Source: JBGTGT01 sp051439375 (lineage in GTDB: Bacteria > Cyanobacteriota > Cyanobacteriia > Cyanobacteriales > Microcystaceae). From it: a stretch of DNA of 64,000 nt. A model generated the notes under the pieces. It was given only the letters and a program-made list of their open reading frames with translations. It ran no database searches and was not told the origin of the DNA. The stretch lies in NCBI GenBank assembly GCA_051439375.1, contig JBFRWB010000195.1:1-64000 (forward strand), given 5' to 3'. Made by a program: the position numbers and the translations under genes. How positions within the stretch are numbered: the stretch's first letter is position 1; every line of letters starts with the position of its first letter. This document shows positions 1-8,345 of this stretch, one piece after another.

Positions 1-30
1 ATATGAATATCAGATTGTCAAGGTACGGTT

Positions 31-52
31 TTAATCTTCGGAGGAAGATTAA
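31..52. repeat. perfect 9-bp inverted repeat
   Basis: TTAATCTTC and GAAGATTAA are exact reverse complements separated by a GGAG loop. Neither side has a T-run, so it is not a classical intrinsic terminator. It lies downstream of the small minus-strand frame and could stabilise or end that transcript. Confidence 0.5.
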
Positions 53-112
53 GGTTGTCCAAGCTAGGTGTACGTTATCTCTCCATTTTCAGGATATGAG
101 ATTAACTTTGAC

Positions 113-178
113 CTAAACGGGTCGCACGCTGGTAACTTCCATTTCGGTTGTGGGTTTACGAGTGAGTGTTCGCATCAT
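113..178 (-). CDS. possible 21-residue small protein or leader peptide
   Basis: A minus-strand ATG at 178 is preceded by TTGGAGAAAAAAA, a good Shine-Dalgarno sequence with suitable spacing, and opens a 21-codon frame beginning MMRTLTRKPTTEME and ending in TAG. The peptide is basic and rich in Thr, with no hydrophobic segment. I do not recognise it. It could be a genuine small protein, an upstream leader peptide for a gene left of the window, or a decayed 5' end. The ribosome binding site and the isolated position are the only support. Confidence 0.3.
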   Translation of the reverse strand: MMRTLTRKPTTEMEVTSVRPV

Positions 179-666
179 TTTTTTTCTCCAATGTCCTAGA
201 ATGCTGAGATAGGATGTAATCCAAATGAGGATATTTAATCCTACAACACATTATATTCTAGTTGATCATTGCTCATTGTAACATTATAATGTTGTTAAAT
301 TTTGTATTTTGTTTGGCTAATGATGAGGAGACAGGTGACTGTATAGAAAAAACATTGAGAGAAAAAATAAGCTAAGTTACTTAATTCTATCTTGGGCTTT
401 GCTTTCTCAAGCATTAAAACAATGAGGCTAATTTTTTACATATTTTGCTGCTAAAAAACGAACAACGTTAATTTTAAGCGACAAGAAATATAGATAATTT
501 CTCTGAGTTTTAAATAATAAAGTATGATCGCTTTTCATTGATTCATGACTTAATTGCCCCATTATAGGTAATTATTGAGGATGAGTATTTTTCTTTAAGC
601 TGGAAAAAAGGTAACGGGGATGTAGGAATTATTTATATCGTTATCGTATCTTCCCTGATTGCTACC

Positions 667-1050
667 ATGCTCAAATTAACTTACGAAGAAAACGGCTTTT
701 GTTTAGAGTCTTTAACGGAATCGTTAGAGATTTGGGTCAATACCCGCACTTCACTAGCCCAAGCCTCTGGATTCCCTTACTACTCTGAAACAACAACAGC
801 AGCTTTTCCGATTGTTAGCTCATTAACTCATTTCGCTGAACTCTTGAATCTGATCCAAGAGCAACCAGATGAGAATGTAAATCTGTCCTTATGTGATAAT
901 GATAGCGTAGAAATTCAGCTACAAGGTACTTGGTTGTCTTGTCATCCCGCATCAGTAGAGGGAGTATTTGTGACGACATTGAGCGATCGCGCAGAATCAA
1001 TTATCCGCTATTTGTGGCAAATCTCTCAAGCATCTGCCTCTGTCTTATAG
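667..1050 (+). CDS. conserved cyanobacterial protein, alr0857-like
   Basis: 127-residue soluble protein with no signal peptide or membrane segment. It opens MLKLTYEENGF and contains GVFVTTLS near the C-terminus, a layout I associate with the alr0857 family, which is found across cyanobacteria and has no known function. It is followed in the same direction by a DUF3119 gene 80 bp downstream. Start chosen at the first ATG, as the frame is closed just upstream. Family assignment is from memory of sequence pattern, so moderate confidence in the name and high confidence that it is a gene. Confidence 0.65.
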   Translation: MLKLTYEENGFCLESLTESLEIWVNTRTSLAQASGFPYYSETTTAAFPIVSSLTHFAELLNLIQEQPDENVNLSLCDNDSVEIQLQGTWLSCHPASVEGVFVTTLSDRAESIIRYLWQISQASASVL

Positions 1051-1130
1051 GATAGGGTTTATCTCTCACAGGTGTAAAAATTGCTATAATCTAGCCTTAA
1101 TCACTTGTTGAGATAACCCTTTCCCTAGCA

Positions 1131-1520
1131 ATGACTACCACAAAAGTTTCTTCTCCAACCGCTGTTGAACTTGCCCCTAGCTATAACATTCCTATTGCAC
1201 TAATCTTATTATCATTGCCCCTAATTTTCTGGCAACCCATTGCTAGTTTAGTTGTGGCAGTTTTTGGACTCTTTTTAATGTTCCAAACTATTTTCATTCG
1301 GTTAAAATTTACGGAAACGGCTTTAGAGGTTTATCGTTCTGACCAAATAATTCGTACATTTCCCTATCAAGATTGGCAGACTTGGCGTATTTTTTGGCAG
1401 CCAGTTCCCATTTTATTTTACTTCAAAGAAGTTAAAAGTATACATTTTTTACCAATCATTTTTGACCCAAAAACTCTAAAATCTTGCTTAGAAAATATTC
1501 CTAATCTTTCCAAAGAATAA
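1131..1520 (+). CDS. DUF3119 family small membrane protein
   Basis: 129 residues. Two hydrophobic stretches (about residues 20-37 and 39-55) form a membrane hairpin, followed by a cytoplasmic domain with the aromatic-rich segment YQDWQTWRIFWQPVPILFYF. This fits the cyanobacterial DUF3119 family, which resembles a bacterial PH-like membrane-anchored fold. It sits directly upstream of grpE on the same strand, with a 255-bp gap that contains a palindromic repeat, so co-transcription with grpE is not certain. No function is known for the family. Confidence 0.65.
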   Translation: MTTTKVSSPTAVELAPSYNIPIALILLSLPLIFWQPIASLVVAVFGLFLMFQTIFIRLKFTETALEVYRSDQIIRTFPYQDWQTWRIFWQPVPILFYFKEVKSIHFLPIIFDPKTLKSCLENIPNLSKE

Positions 1521-1548
1521 AAAATTATTATTGATAATAACAAATAAT

Positions 1549-1586
1549 GGCAGCCCATAGATGTGGGCAAAGCCCGTGTCGCTGCC
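1549..1586. repeat. nested palindromic intergenic element
   Basis: Outer arms GGCAGC/GCTGCC enclose an inner hairpin GCCCA-TAGATG-TGGGC and a GCCC repeat. The GC-rich stem contrasts with the AT-rich surroundings, as is typical of dispersed palindromic repeats in unicellular cyanobacteria. It could also end transcription from the DUF3119 gene, although no T-run follows. Confidence 0.5.
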
Positions 1587-1775
1587 CCTTTCAAGGTATT
1601 CGGTGTTTTGTCTTGAGGGGGATAAGTAAAACTTATCAATAGATGATTGACAATTGGTAATTGATAATTAATTCAGGTCTAAAACTTGCCCTTTTCAAGA
1701 GTAGATGGCAAGGAAACGCTAAAATATTCAGTAACAAATTAAACCAAATAGATTTAGACCTACAGACAAACAATT

Positions 1776-2522
1776 ATGATTGACCAGCCTAACTTCAAAG
1801 AAGAACAGCTAAAAGAAAACGAAGTTGCCCAATCTTCCCCCGAAGAACCCGAAAATACAGAATCCGCAGAAGCTAGCCCCGATGCTGCCGTAAATCAATC
1901 AAAGGAGTCAACGGATACAGTCTCAGATGGAAATGAACCCTCCCAACCCACTTCCGAAGAGGTAATAGCCGCACTCAGTCAAGAAGTAACGACCTTGCAA
2001 CAACAGTTAGAAACAGAACGTCAGCAAGGAGAAACCATAAAAAATCGTTACGTTACCTTAGCTGCTGAATTTGATAATTTTCGTAAGCGAACTCAGAAAG
2101 AAAAACAAGAGTTAGAAACCCAAATAAAAGGGAAAACCCTACGGGAAATTCTAGCGGTTGTGGATAACTTTGAACGAGCAAGAACCCAAATTAAACCCGA
2201 TAACGATGGGGAAGCATCAATCAATAATAGCTATCAGGGAGTCTATAAAAGCTTAGTCGATAGTCTCAAACGCTTAGGGGTATCTGCAATGAACCCGGTG
2301 GGAGATCCCTTCGATCCCATGTACCATGAAGCAATGTTACAAGAACCAACCAATGAATATCCTGAAGGCACAGTAACTGAACAATTAGTTAGAGGATATC
2401 TTTTGGGAGAACAAGTCTTGCGCCATGCCATGGTAAAAGTGTCTGTTCCCTCAGACGATGAAGAAAGCAAGTCCGAAGAAGACTCTACGGCCAATGAAAC
2501 AGCAGAGACTTCAGCAAATTAA
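1776..2522 (+). CDS. grpE: GrpE nucleotide exchange factor
   Basis: 248-residue nucleotide exchange factor that releases ADP from DnaK during the chaperone cycle in the cytoplasm. The N-terminal ~80 residues are acidic and low complexity; a coiled coil follows (about 65-120) with the family segment LAAEFDNFRKRTQKE, then the C-terminal beta domain with DPMYHEAM and EGTVTEQLVRGY, where GrpE contacts the DnaK ATPase domain. The acidic C-terminal tail is usual in cyanobacteria. The next gene on the same strand is a dnaK, 117 bp downstream, matching the grpE-dnaK1 pairing of Synechocystis. Confidence 0.95.
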   Translation: MIDQPNFKEEQLKENEVAQSSPEEPENTESAEASPDAAVNQSKESTDTVSDGNEPSQPTSEEVIAALSQEVTTLQQQLETERQQGETIKNRYVTLAAEFDNFRKRTQKEKQELETQIKGKTLREILAVVDNFERARTQIKPDNDGEASINNSYQGVYKSLVDSLKRLGVSAMNPVGDPFDPMYHEAMLQEPTNEYPEGTVTEQLVRGYLLGEQVLRHAMVKVSVPSDDEESKSEEDSTANETAETSAN

Positions 2523-2639
2523 TTTTGATTCCTTCGCTTTTCTTGTAAAGGCAAAACAAATCCTTGGGTATCATATAGGGATGGGGGATAATAAATGCTC
2601 CTATCCTTTCACCATCACAATGTCTATCAGGCAAGTATC

Positions 2640-4754
2640 ATGGGAAAAGTCATTGGTATTGACCTTGGCACCACAAACAGTTGTGTCTCTGTTCTCGAAG
2701 GCGGACAGCCAATTATTATCCAAAGTTCGGAAGGGGGACGCACCACCCCTAGTATTGTCGGGTTTGGCAAATCAAATCAGCGTTTGGTGGGTCAATTGGC
2801 CAAGCGTCAAGCGGTGACGAATGCGGAGAACACGGTTTACAGTATCAAGCGGTTTATTGGTCGGCGTTGGGACGAAACGGAGATTGAGCGCTCGCGGGTT
2901 ACTTATACTTGTACCAAAGGAAAGGATAGCACCGTCAATGTGGAAATTCGGGGTCGGGAATTTACGCCTCAAGAAATTTCTGCTATGATTTTGCAAAAAT
3001 TAAAGGTTGATGCAGAAAATCATCTGGGAGAAGCGGTAGCAGAGGCGGTAATCACCGTTCCTGCCTATTTTACAGATGCTCAACGACAAGCGACCAAAGA
3101 TGCCGGAACAATTGCTGGGTTAAATGTGCTACGCATTATTAATGAACCAACGGCGGCGGCTTTAGCCTATGGCTTAGATAAGCAAAATGAAGATCAATAT
3201 ATTATGGTGTTTGACTTAGGCGGAGGAACTTTTGATGTTTCTATTTTGCAACTAGGAAAAGGTGTCTTTGAAGTTAAGGGAACATCTGGGAATAACCACT
3301 TAGGAGGGGATGATTTTGATAATGTGATTGTGGAATGGTTAATTAAAAACTTCAACGAGAAGGAAAAAATTGATCTTAGAAGCGATAAAATGGCGATTCA
3401 ACGCCTACGGGAAGCCGCAGAAAAGGCAAAAATCGAACTGTCCAGTATGGTTAATACCAGTATTAATTTACCATTTATTACGGCAGATGAAAGCGGACCG
3501 AAACACTTAGAAATTGAACTCAATCGCTCCCAATTTGAAGAACTGAGTCGAGACTTAATTCAAGGAACGCTAGAGCCAGTTAATCAAGCCATTAAAGACG
3601 CTGAATTAAAAGCAGATCACATTAGACGTATTATCTTAGTGGGGGGATCAACTCGTATTCCTGCCGTCCAACAACTGATCAAAGAGCATTTTCCCAATAG
3701 TCAGGTGGATCGTTCCATTAACCCAGATGAAGCGGTGGCCTTGGGAGCATCCATTCAAGGCGGTGTATTGGGGGGAGATGTCGAAGATGTTTTATTGTTA
3801 GATGTTACCCCCTTATCTTTAGGAATTGAAACCCTTGGGGAAGTCTTTACTAAAATTATTGAGCGTAATACTACCATTCCCACCAGTCGTTCTGAAGTCT
3901 TCTCCACAGCAGCCGATGGACAAACCTCGGTGGAAATTCACGTTTTGCAAGGGGAACGGGCAATGTCGAAGGATAATAAGAGTTTAGGGAAGTTTTTGTT
4001 AGCAGGAATTCCCCCTGCACCGAGAGGTGTACCACAAATTGAAGTAACTTTTGAAATTGATGTCAATGGCATTTTAAAGGTCGGCGCTCAAGATCAAGGG
4101 ACTAGGAAGGAACAAAGTATCTTAATTAGTAATACAGGTGGACTGAGTGCAGGGGATATTGAACGGATGCAGAAAGATGCAGAACGATACGCTGAACAAG
4201 ATAGTCGCCGGATGCAGATTATTGAACTACGAAATCAATCCGATAGCCTCTTTTATAGTTATCAAGATATGGTTAAAGAGTATGAGGAACTGCTTCCAGA
4301 GGAACTAAAAGCCAGTGGTCTGGCTAAACAAGATAAACTCAAAGATGCGTTAGTAAATCCGTCGGTGAGCCTAGAACAACTACGAACGATTCTAGAGAAC
4401 TTCCGAGCCATTATTCTTGAAACGGGGGCAAAAATCTATGAATTGTCGGGTGCAACGCCAAAAACTGGCTTTGATTCAACTTATGAGTCCTTGGGTTATG
4501 AAGAAATTTCTCGAATGACTCGACCTGTATCTCAAAACCCTGTTGATACAAAGGTTAATCAATCGAATCAACCCACTCGAACAGCAATCAATACCATGAG
4601 TGCTAATACTTCTTCCTTCTCAGAAGATGACACAATGAATTTCGATTTTGATGCTAAAGACACTTTAACCCTCAGTAATCTTATTGATGATGATGAGGAC
4701 CAAGATTACGATTCTGGGGACACCATTTCTAGTGATTATGAGCCAGTGGATTGA
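2640..4754 (+). CDS. dnaK1: Hsp70 chaperone DnaK1
   Basis: 704-residue Hsp70. I place the start at the ATG giving MGKVIGIDLGTTNSCVSVL, the universal DnaK N-terminus; an in-frame extension upstream (from 2595) lacks family similarity. The ATPase signatures DLGTTNS, VFDLGGGTFDVSIL and ILVGGSTRIPAV are all present, followed by the linker DVLLLDVTPLSLG and the substrate domain. The C-terminus has an extended acidic, low-complexity tail (about residues 600-704) instead of a short EEVD-like end. Length and pairing with grpE point to the DnaK1 paralogue (Synechocystis Sll0058 type) and not the shorter essential DnaK2 or the thylakoid-associated DnaK3. Confidence 0.92.
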   Translation: MGKVIGIDLGTTNSCVSVLEGGQPIIIQSSEGGRTTPSIVGFGKSNQRLVGQLAKRQAVTNAENTVYSIKRFIGRRWDETEIERSRVTYTCTKGKDSTVNVEIRGREFTPQEISAMILQKLKVDAENHLGEAVAEAVITVPAYFTDAQRQATKDAGTIAGLNVLRIINEPTAAALAYGLDKQNEDQYIMVFDLGGGTFDVSILQLGKGVFEVKGTSGNNHLGGDDFDNVIVEWLIKNFNEKEKIDLRSDKMAIQRLREAAEKAKIELSSMVNTSINLPFITADESGPKHLEIELNRSQFEELSRDLIQGTLEPVNQAIKDAELKADHIRRIILVGGSTRIPAVQQLIKEHFPNSQVDRSINPDEAVALGASIQGGVLGGDVEDVLLLDVTPLSLGIETLGEVFTKIIERNTTIPTSRSEVFSTAADGQTSVEIHVLQGERAMSKDNKSLGKFLLAGIPPAPRGVPQIEVTFEIDVNGILKVGAQDQGTRKEQSILISNTGGLSAGDIERMQKDAERYAEQDSRRMQIIELRNQSDSLFYSYQDMVKEYEELLPEELKASGLAKQDKLKDALVNPSVSLEQLRTILENFRAIILETGAKIYELSGATPKTGFDSTYESLGYEEISRMTRPVSQNPVDTKVNQSNQPTRTAINTMSANTSSFSEDDTMNFDFDAKDTLTLSNLIDDDEDQDYDSGDTISSDYEPVD

Positions 4755-4828
4755 CAATAATCGTTCCTGAAAAGATAGTCGAATCTAATATTTTTATTGT
4801 CGTATAAACACTCTTTCTAAAATCCATC

Positions 4829-5575
4829 ATGACCTATCCTCCCATTGAGATTAATTGCCAAACCGTAACTATCCCTAGTGAGGACATTACCATGGATGCG
4901 TACCTTGCTACCCCACAAACAGAGGAAAAATTGGCATCTGTCATCGTTATTCAAGAGATTTTTGGCGTAAATGACCACATTAAACACATAACCCGACGCA
5001 TAGCCCAACAAGGATATATAGCGATCGCTCCTGCTATTTATCAACGGCAAATTAAGGGCTTTGAAGTAGGATATACGGAAAAAGAGATTGACATTGGTAG
5101 AGCCTATAAAAATAACACTAAAGCCTCCGAATTACTCAGTGATATTCAGGCAACCATTGATTATCTTTATAAACTGCCTCAAGTTAAAGCAGAAGGGGTG
5201 GGAACAATTGGCTTTTGTTTTGGTGGCCATGTTACTTACTTAGTGGCGACCTTACCCGATATTAAAGCAACTGCTTCCTTTTACGGCGCACAAATTCCTA
5301 CTTGGTGTCCGGGAGAAGAGCAACCAACGATTACCTGTACACCACATATTAAGGGGACACTATACGGCTTTTTTGGCACAGCAGATCCGCTTATCCCATT
5401 AAATCATGTGGATGCAGTGGAAAAAGCTCTTAAAGATGCCCAAATTGCCCATAAAATCTTCCGTTATGAGGGGGCAGATCATGGTTTTTTCTGTGATCAA
5501 AGAGGAAGTTACAACCCAGCAGCAGCAACAGACGCATGGCAGCAAGTCTTAGACTTATATCAATTAACTCTCTAG
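4829..5575 (+). CDS. dienelactone hydrolase family protein
   Basis: 248-residue cytoplasmic alpha/beta hydrolase. The Cys-Asp-His catalytic triad of dienelactone hydrolases is visible: nucleophile Cys in GFCFGGH, Asp in GTADPLIP and His in GADHGFF. The HGFF motif and the oxyanion-side EIFGVNDHIK are typical of the family. In cyanobacteria these proteins are carboxymethylenebutenolidase-like esterases of unknown physiological substrate. It follows dnaK1 on the same strand after 74 bp, but nothing indicates a functional link. Confidence 0.88.
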   Translation: MTYPPIEINCQTVTIPSEDITMDAYLATPQTEEKLASVIVIQEIFGVNDHIKHITRRIAQQGYIAIAPAIYQRQIKGFEVGYTEKEIDIGRAYKNNTKASELLSDIQATIDYLYKLPQVKAEGVGTIGFCFGGHVTYLVATLPDIKATASFYGAQIPTWCPGEEQPTITCTPHIKGTLYGFFGTADPLIPLNHVDAVEKALKDAQIAHKIFRYEGADHGFFCDQRGSYNPAAATDAWQQVLDLYQLTL

Positions 5576-5939
5576 AGAGAATTTTTTATGCTTCATGGAA
5601 GGACTAAACAATAAGATAAAATTAATTTTACGTCAAAGTTATGGATTCAACAGCTTTGATTTAATGAGAGAAAAGCTATTAGCTTGTCTCCAAACATAAG
5701 CCGAGCTTATCACCACAGGTTCAGGAGAGCATTTTTTCCTTCTTCAGTCTATCTGTTGAGGGGGTACGGAGCAGCAAAATAATAGGGGATTTACCCCTAT
5801 TAACCGAATTGAGAAGACAGGTATTAAATAATGCAACCGCTTCCCCTACGAGTTGCATAATTCATAACTCAGAATTCAGAATTTCGTCCTGCCTGTTATT
5901 TTCATCTTCTCTGAGGGAATCCTAAGACCGTAAGACCGA
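5576..5939. other. intergenic region upstream of the phototaxis cluster
   Basis: This gap of 364 bp must hold the promoter of the taxis operon. I see a perfect hairpin at 5781-5801 (AATAGGGG, 5-base loop, CCCCTATT) and a short AATTCA-type repeat near 5860-5880. No RNA gene is evident. Confidence 0.5.
5781..5801. repeat. 8-bp perfect hairpin
   Basis: AATAGGGG and CCCCTATT flank the loop ATTTA. It stands between the dienelactone hydrolase gene and the taxis operon. There is no T-run, so its role as terminator or operator is undecided. Confidence 0.5.
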
Positions 5940-5966
5940 ATGATTGTCCTTTTAGAAGAACTAGCC

Positions 5967-7172
5967 ATGATGACTGCTAAATATCCTCCCACTAATCCTG
6001 TCTCGATTCGGGAATTTACGGCTTCAAAGCAGGCTGGATTCTTTGACACATTAAAGCAGCCACGGTTTAGTGGTCAATTGGTGCTAACAACCCCCAAAAA
6101 TGAGAAATGGTATTTTTACCTTTATCTCGGTCGTATTATGTATGCGACTGGGGGAACTCATCCCATCCGTCGGTGGCGGCGCAACATCGCCCTTTATTTA
6201 CCTAAAATTGCGCCCCATCTTTCCTCAATGCAGCAGCTAGGATTAGCTAGTTTGAGTCCCAAAGATACTCAACTGTGTTGGGAATACTATTTGCTCTGTT
6301 TATGGGTAGAACAGCAAAAAATCACCAGAGAACAGGTAGCCCGTCTCATCCGTTCAACCTTGGTGGAAGTGTTGTTTGATATTACCCAAGTCATGGAAGT
6401 GATGTGCGAATTTAAGCAGGAAAACTGTCTTTCGACTCGTTTAGTCTTGATTGATGCCGAACAAGTCATAGAAGAAGCGCAAAAACAGTGGCAAGAATGG
6501 CAAGGCGCAAAAATTGCCGATCGCTCTCCCAATACAGCCCCCATTATCCGACAACCTGAACAACTGCAACAACGTACTTCGGCTCAAGTGTATCAAACCC
6601 TTAACCAATTATTGGATGGTCGTCAGACCTTGAGAGACTTAGCTGTGCGGATGAAAAGGGATGTATTGACGGTAACCCGTTCCCTTTTGCCCTATATTCA
6701 GATGGGATTAGTCGAATTAATGCCCGTTGATGATCTACCGTCTCCTGTTACCCCGCCACCTGTGGACAATGTACCAACAACAGAAACACAGGCCACCGCC
6801 CTTATCGCTTGTGTTGATGATAGTCCCATGATGTGTCAAAGAATGGAGCAAATTCTGACGGAAGCTAACTTCCAATTTATCGGTATTAATGATCCTATGC
6901 GAGCGATCGCAATTATTCTTGCTCGTAAACCTGATCTTATTTTCCTTGACTTGGTAATGCCTAATGCCAATGGTTATGAAATTTGCGCCCAACTGCGGAA
7001 GATTAAGTATTTTCGTCAGACTCCTATCGTCATTTTAACGGGAAATGATGGCATTATCGACCGTGTGAGAGCAAAAATGGTAGGCTCGAGCGACTATATT
7101 ACTAAACCCGTCGATCCTGACCAAGTAATTAATACAATTCACAAGCATCTCAAACAGGAAACCCTTATCTAA
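5967..7172 (+). CDS. pixG: PatA/PixG-type response regulator (phototaxis output)
   Basis: 401 residues from the ATG-ATG pair at 5967; an ATG at 5940 would add nine residues, and neither start has a strong ribosome binding site. The N-terminal ~200 residues match the PATAN/DUF4388 domain of PatA-like regulators (IREFTASKQAGFFDTL, then YLYLGRIMYATGG). The C-terminal receiver domain contains IACVDDSPMM, phospho-acceptor Asp in LIFLDLVMPNANG, and the Lys of YITKPVDPD. It is the first gene of the cluster. In Synechocystis the equivalent proteins (PixG/PilG) are outputs of CheA-like kinases that direct type IV pilus motility; the same role is inferred here. Confidence 0.85.
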   Translation: MMTAKYPPTNPVSIREFTASKQAGFFDTLKQPRFSGQLVLTTPKNEKWYFYLYLGRIMYATGGTHPIRRWRRNIALYLPKIAPHLSSMQQLGLASLSPKDTQLCWEYYLLCLWVEQQKITREQVARLIRSTLVEVLFDITQVMEVMCEFKQENCLSTRLVLIDAEQVIEEAQKQWQEWQGAKIADRSPNTAPIIRQPEQLQQRTSAQVYQTLNQLLDGRQTLRDLAVRMKRDVLTVTRSLLPYIQMGLVELMPVDDLPSPVTPPPVDNVPTTETQATALIACVDDSPMMCQRMEQILTEANFQFIGINDPMRAIAIILARKPDLIFLDLVMPNANGYEICAQLRKIKYFRQTPIVILTGNDGIIDRVRAKMVGSSDYITKPVDPDQVINTIHKHLKQETLI

Positions 7173-7316
7173 ACCCGTGTTTCTCCATTATTGCAGTTAA
7201 CGTTCAGTTCAGTTAAGTAAATTGGGAAGAAACGTTATTTTGCTATCTGAAATGGGAATGCTAAACCTAGATGATTGTCCGATAGACCGTCCTTCCCAAA
7301 CCATGAGGTAACGATT

Positions 7317-7682
7317 ATGGGTACTGCCCTTATCATTGAAGATTCTCGCACCGAACAGGCAATTATTAGTAAATGTCTTGAATTGGCTGGCATTCAATCA
7401 TCCATTGTTGAAAGTGGTGAAGATGCCTTAAAAACACTTAGTAATTCTCTACCCGATCTGATCGTACTCGATGTGGTTTTACCGGGGAGAAGTGGCTTTG
7501 AAATTTGCCGTGAACTTAAAAACGACGCTAAAACCTCTCAAATTCCGATTGTGATGTGTTCGACTAAAGACACGGAAATGGACAAATTTTGGGGTAAAAA
7601 GCAAGGTGCAGATGCCTATGTCCCTAAACCAATCGATCAAGACTTTTTTATTGATACCATTCGCTCACTAATGGAAGCGTAA
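7317..7682 (+). CDS. pixH: CheY-like response regulator PixH
   Basis: 121-residue single-domain receiver. The ATG at 7317 is chosen because TGAGGTAACGATT gives a good Shine-Dalgarno sequence just upstream; the frame extends 14 codons further without support. The acidic pair E8-D9, phospho-acceptor D52 in LIVLDVVLPGRSG, and Lys in VPKPID are intact, so phosphorylation by the CheA kinase is expected. Equivalent to PixH/PilH of Synechocystis, which modulates pilus-driven movement or acts as a phosphate sink. The CheW-like pixI gene follows after 33 bp. Confidence 0.88.
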   Translation: MGTALIIEDSRTEQAIISKCLELAGIQSSIVESGEDALKTLSNSLPDLIVLDVVLPGRSGFEICRELKNDAKTSQIPIVMCSTKDTEMDKFWGKKQGADAYVPKPIDQDFFIDTIRSLMEA

Positions 7683-7715
7683 CCCTAACTGTAGATAGTA
7701 TTAAGGAGAAATATC

Positions 7716-8276
7716 GTGGTTTCCCAAGCTCCTTTAGGGACACAAGGGGAATTTAGCCCCAGTAAGCCCCTTGAAAATCAGGATAAAGCCCAATTTCTAC
7801 GCTTTTTCCTTATGCCTGATACCCATGCTTTGCTACCTATTGCCCAGTTAACCGAAGTGTTAAATGTTCCCATTCAGCAAATTATTCCGATTCCCCAAAT
7901 GCCAAATTGGGTGATGGGAGTCCATAACTGGCGTGGTGAGGTGCTATGGTTGGTTGATTTAGGTCATTTACTCGGTCTAACGCCTTGGTATCAACAGGGA
8001 CATAACCGTTCGACCTGTCGGGCTATTGTCATCCATCCAACCAGCCATCAATTGAAAAAAAGCCGAAATCGTAGCCAAATGTTGGGGCTAGTGGTGCATA
8101 AGGTGGAGGATATTGCTTGGTGTCACCCGAATGATATTCAATCTCCCCCTGATTCGGCGGTAACGCCCGAATTAGCACCCTTTTTACGGGGTTATTTACT
8201 AACAGAAATCCATGAAAATGAAGTGTTAGTTGCCCTTGATGGAGAAGCCATTCTAGCTGCTATGCCCCAAGCATAG
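7716..8276 (+). CDS. pixI: CheW-like adaptor PixI
   Basis: 186-residue CheW-domain protein that would couple the two chemoreceptors to the CheA kinase. The start is GTG, decided by AAGGAGAA seven bases upstream. After ~25 variable residues the CheW fold runs FLMPDTHALLPIAQLTEVL, MGVHNWRGEVLWLVDL and a C-terminal YLLTEIHENEVLVALD. It lies between pixH and the first receptor gene, the same position as PixI (sll0040) in Synechocystis. Confidence 0.85.
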   Translation: MVSQAPLGTQGEFSPSKPLENQDKAQFLRFFLMPDTHALLPIAQLTEVLNVPIQQIIPIPQMPNWVMGVHNWRGEVLWLVDLGHLLGLTPWYQQGHNRSTCRAIVIHPTSHQLKKSRNRSQMLGLVVHKVEDIAWCHPNDIQSPPDSAVTPELAPFLRGYLLTEIHENEVLVALDGEAILAAMPQA

Positions 8277-8296
8277 ACAGTTTAACAGTTACTAGG

Positions 8297-8328
8297 AATT
8301 CATAATTCATAATTCATAATTCATAATT
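8297..8328. repeat. heptamer tandem repeat, AATTCAT x4
   Basis: Four exact AATTCAT units followed by AATTCCC fill most of the gap between pixI and pixJ1. The same heptamer reappears directly before pixL at about 15263-15281. It resembles the short tandemly repeated (STRR) heptamers known from cyanobacterial genomes. Confidence 0.8.
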
Positions 8329-8345
8329 CCCACGAGGTTGTTTTC

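Larger units (their letters stand above)
1..666. other. AT-rich intergenic region before the first clear gene
   Basis: No long reading frame is convincing here. The stretch holds a perfect 9-bp hairpin near its left end and one very short minus-strand reading frame with a good ribosome binding site, both listed separately. The rest, from about 240 to 660, is AT-rich; I see no RNA gene or obvious terminator in it. Confidence 0.5.

Noticed and set aside
2458..2817. 119-codon frame across grpE and dnaK1
   Set aside because: Out-of-frame shadow of two certain genes.
5940..5966. Nine-residue longer start of pixG
   Set aside because: Not excluded, but it has no better ribosome binding site and homologues begin near the later ATG pair.
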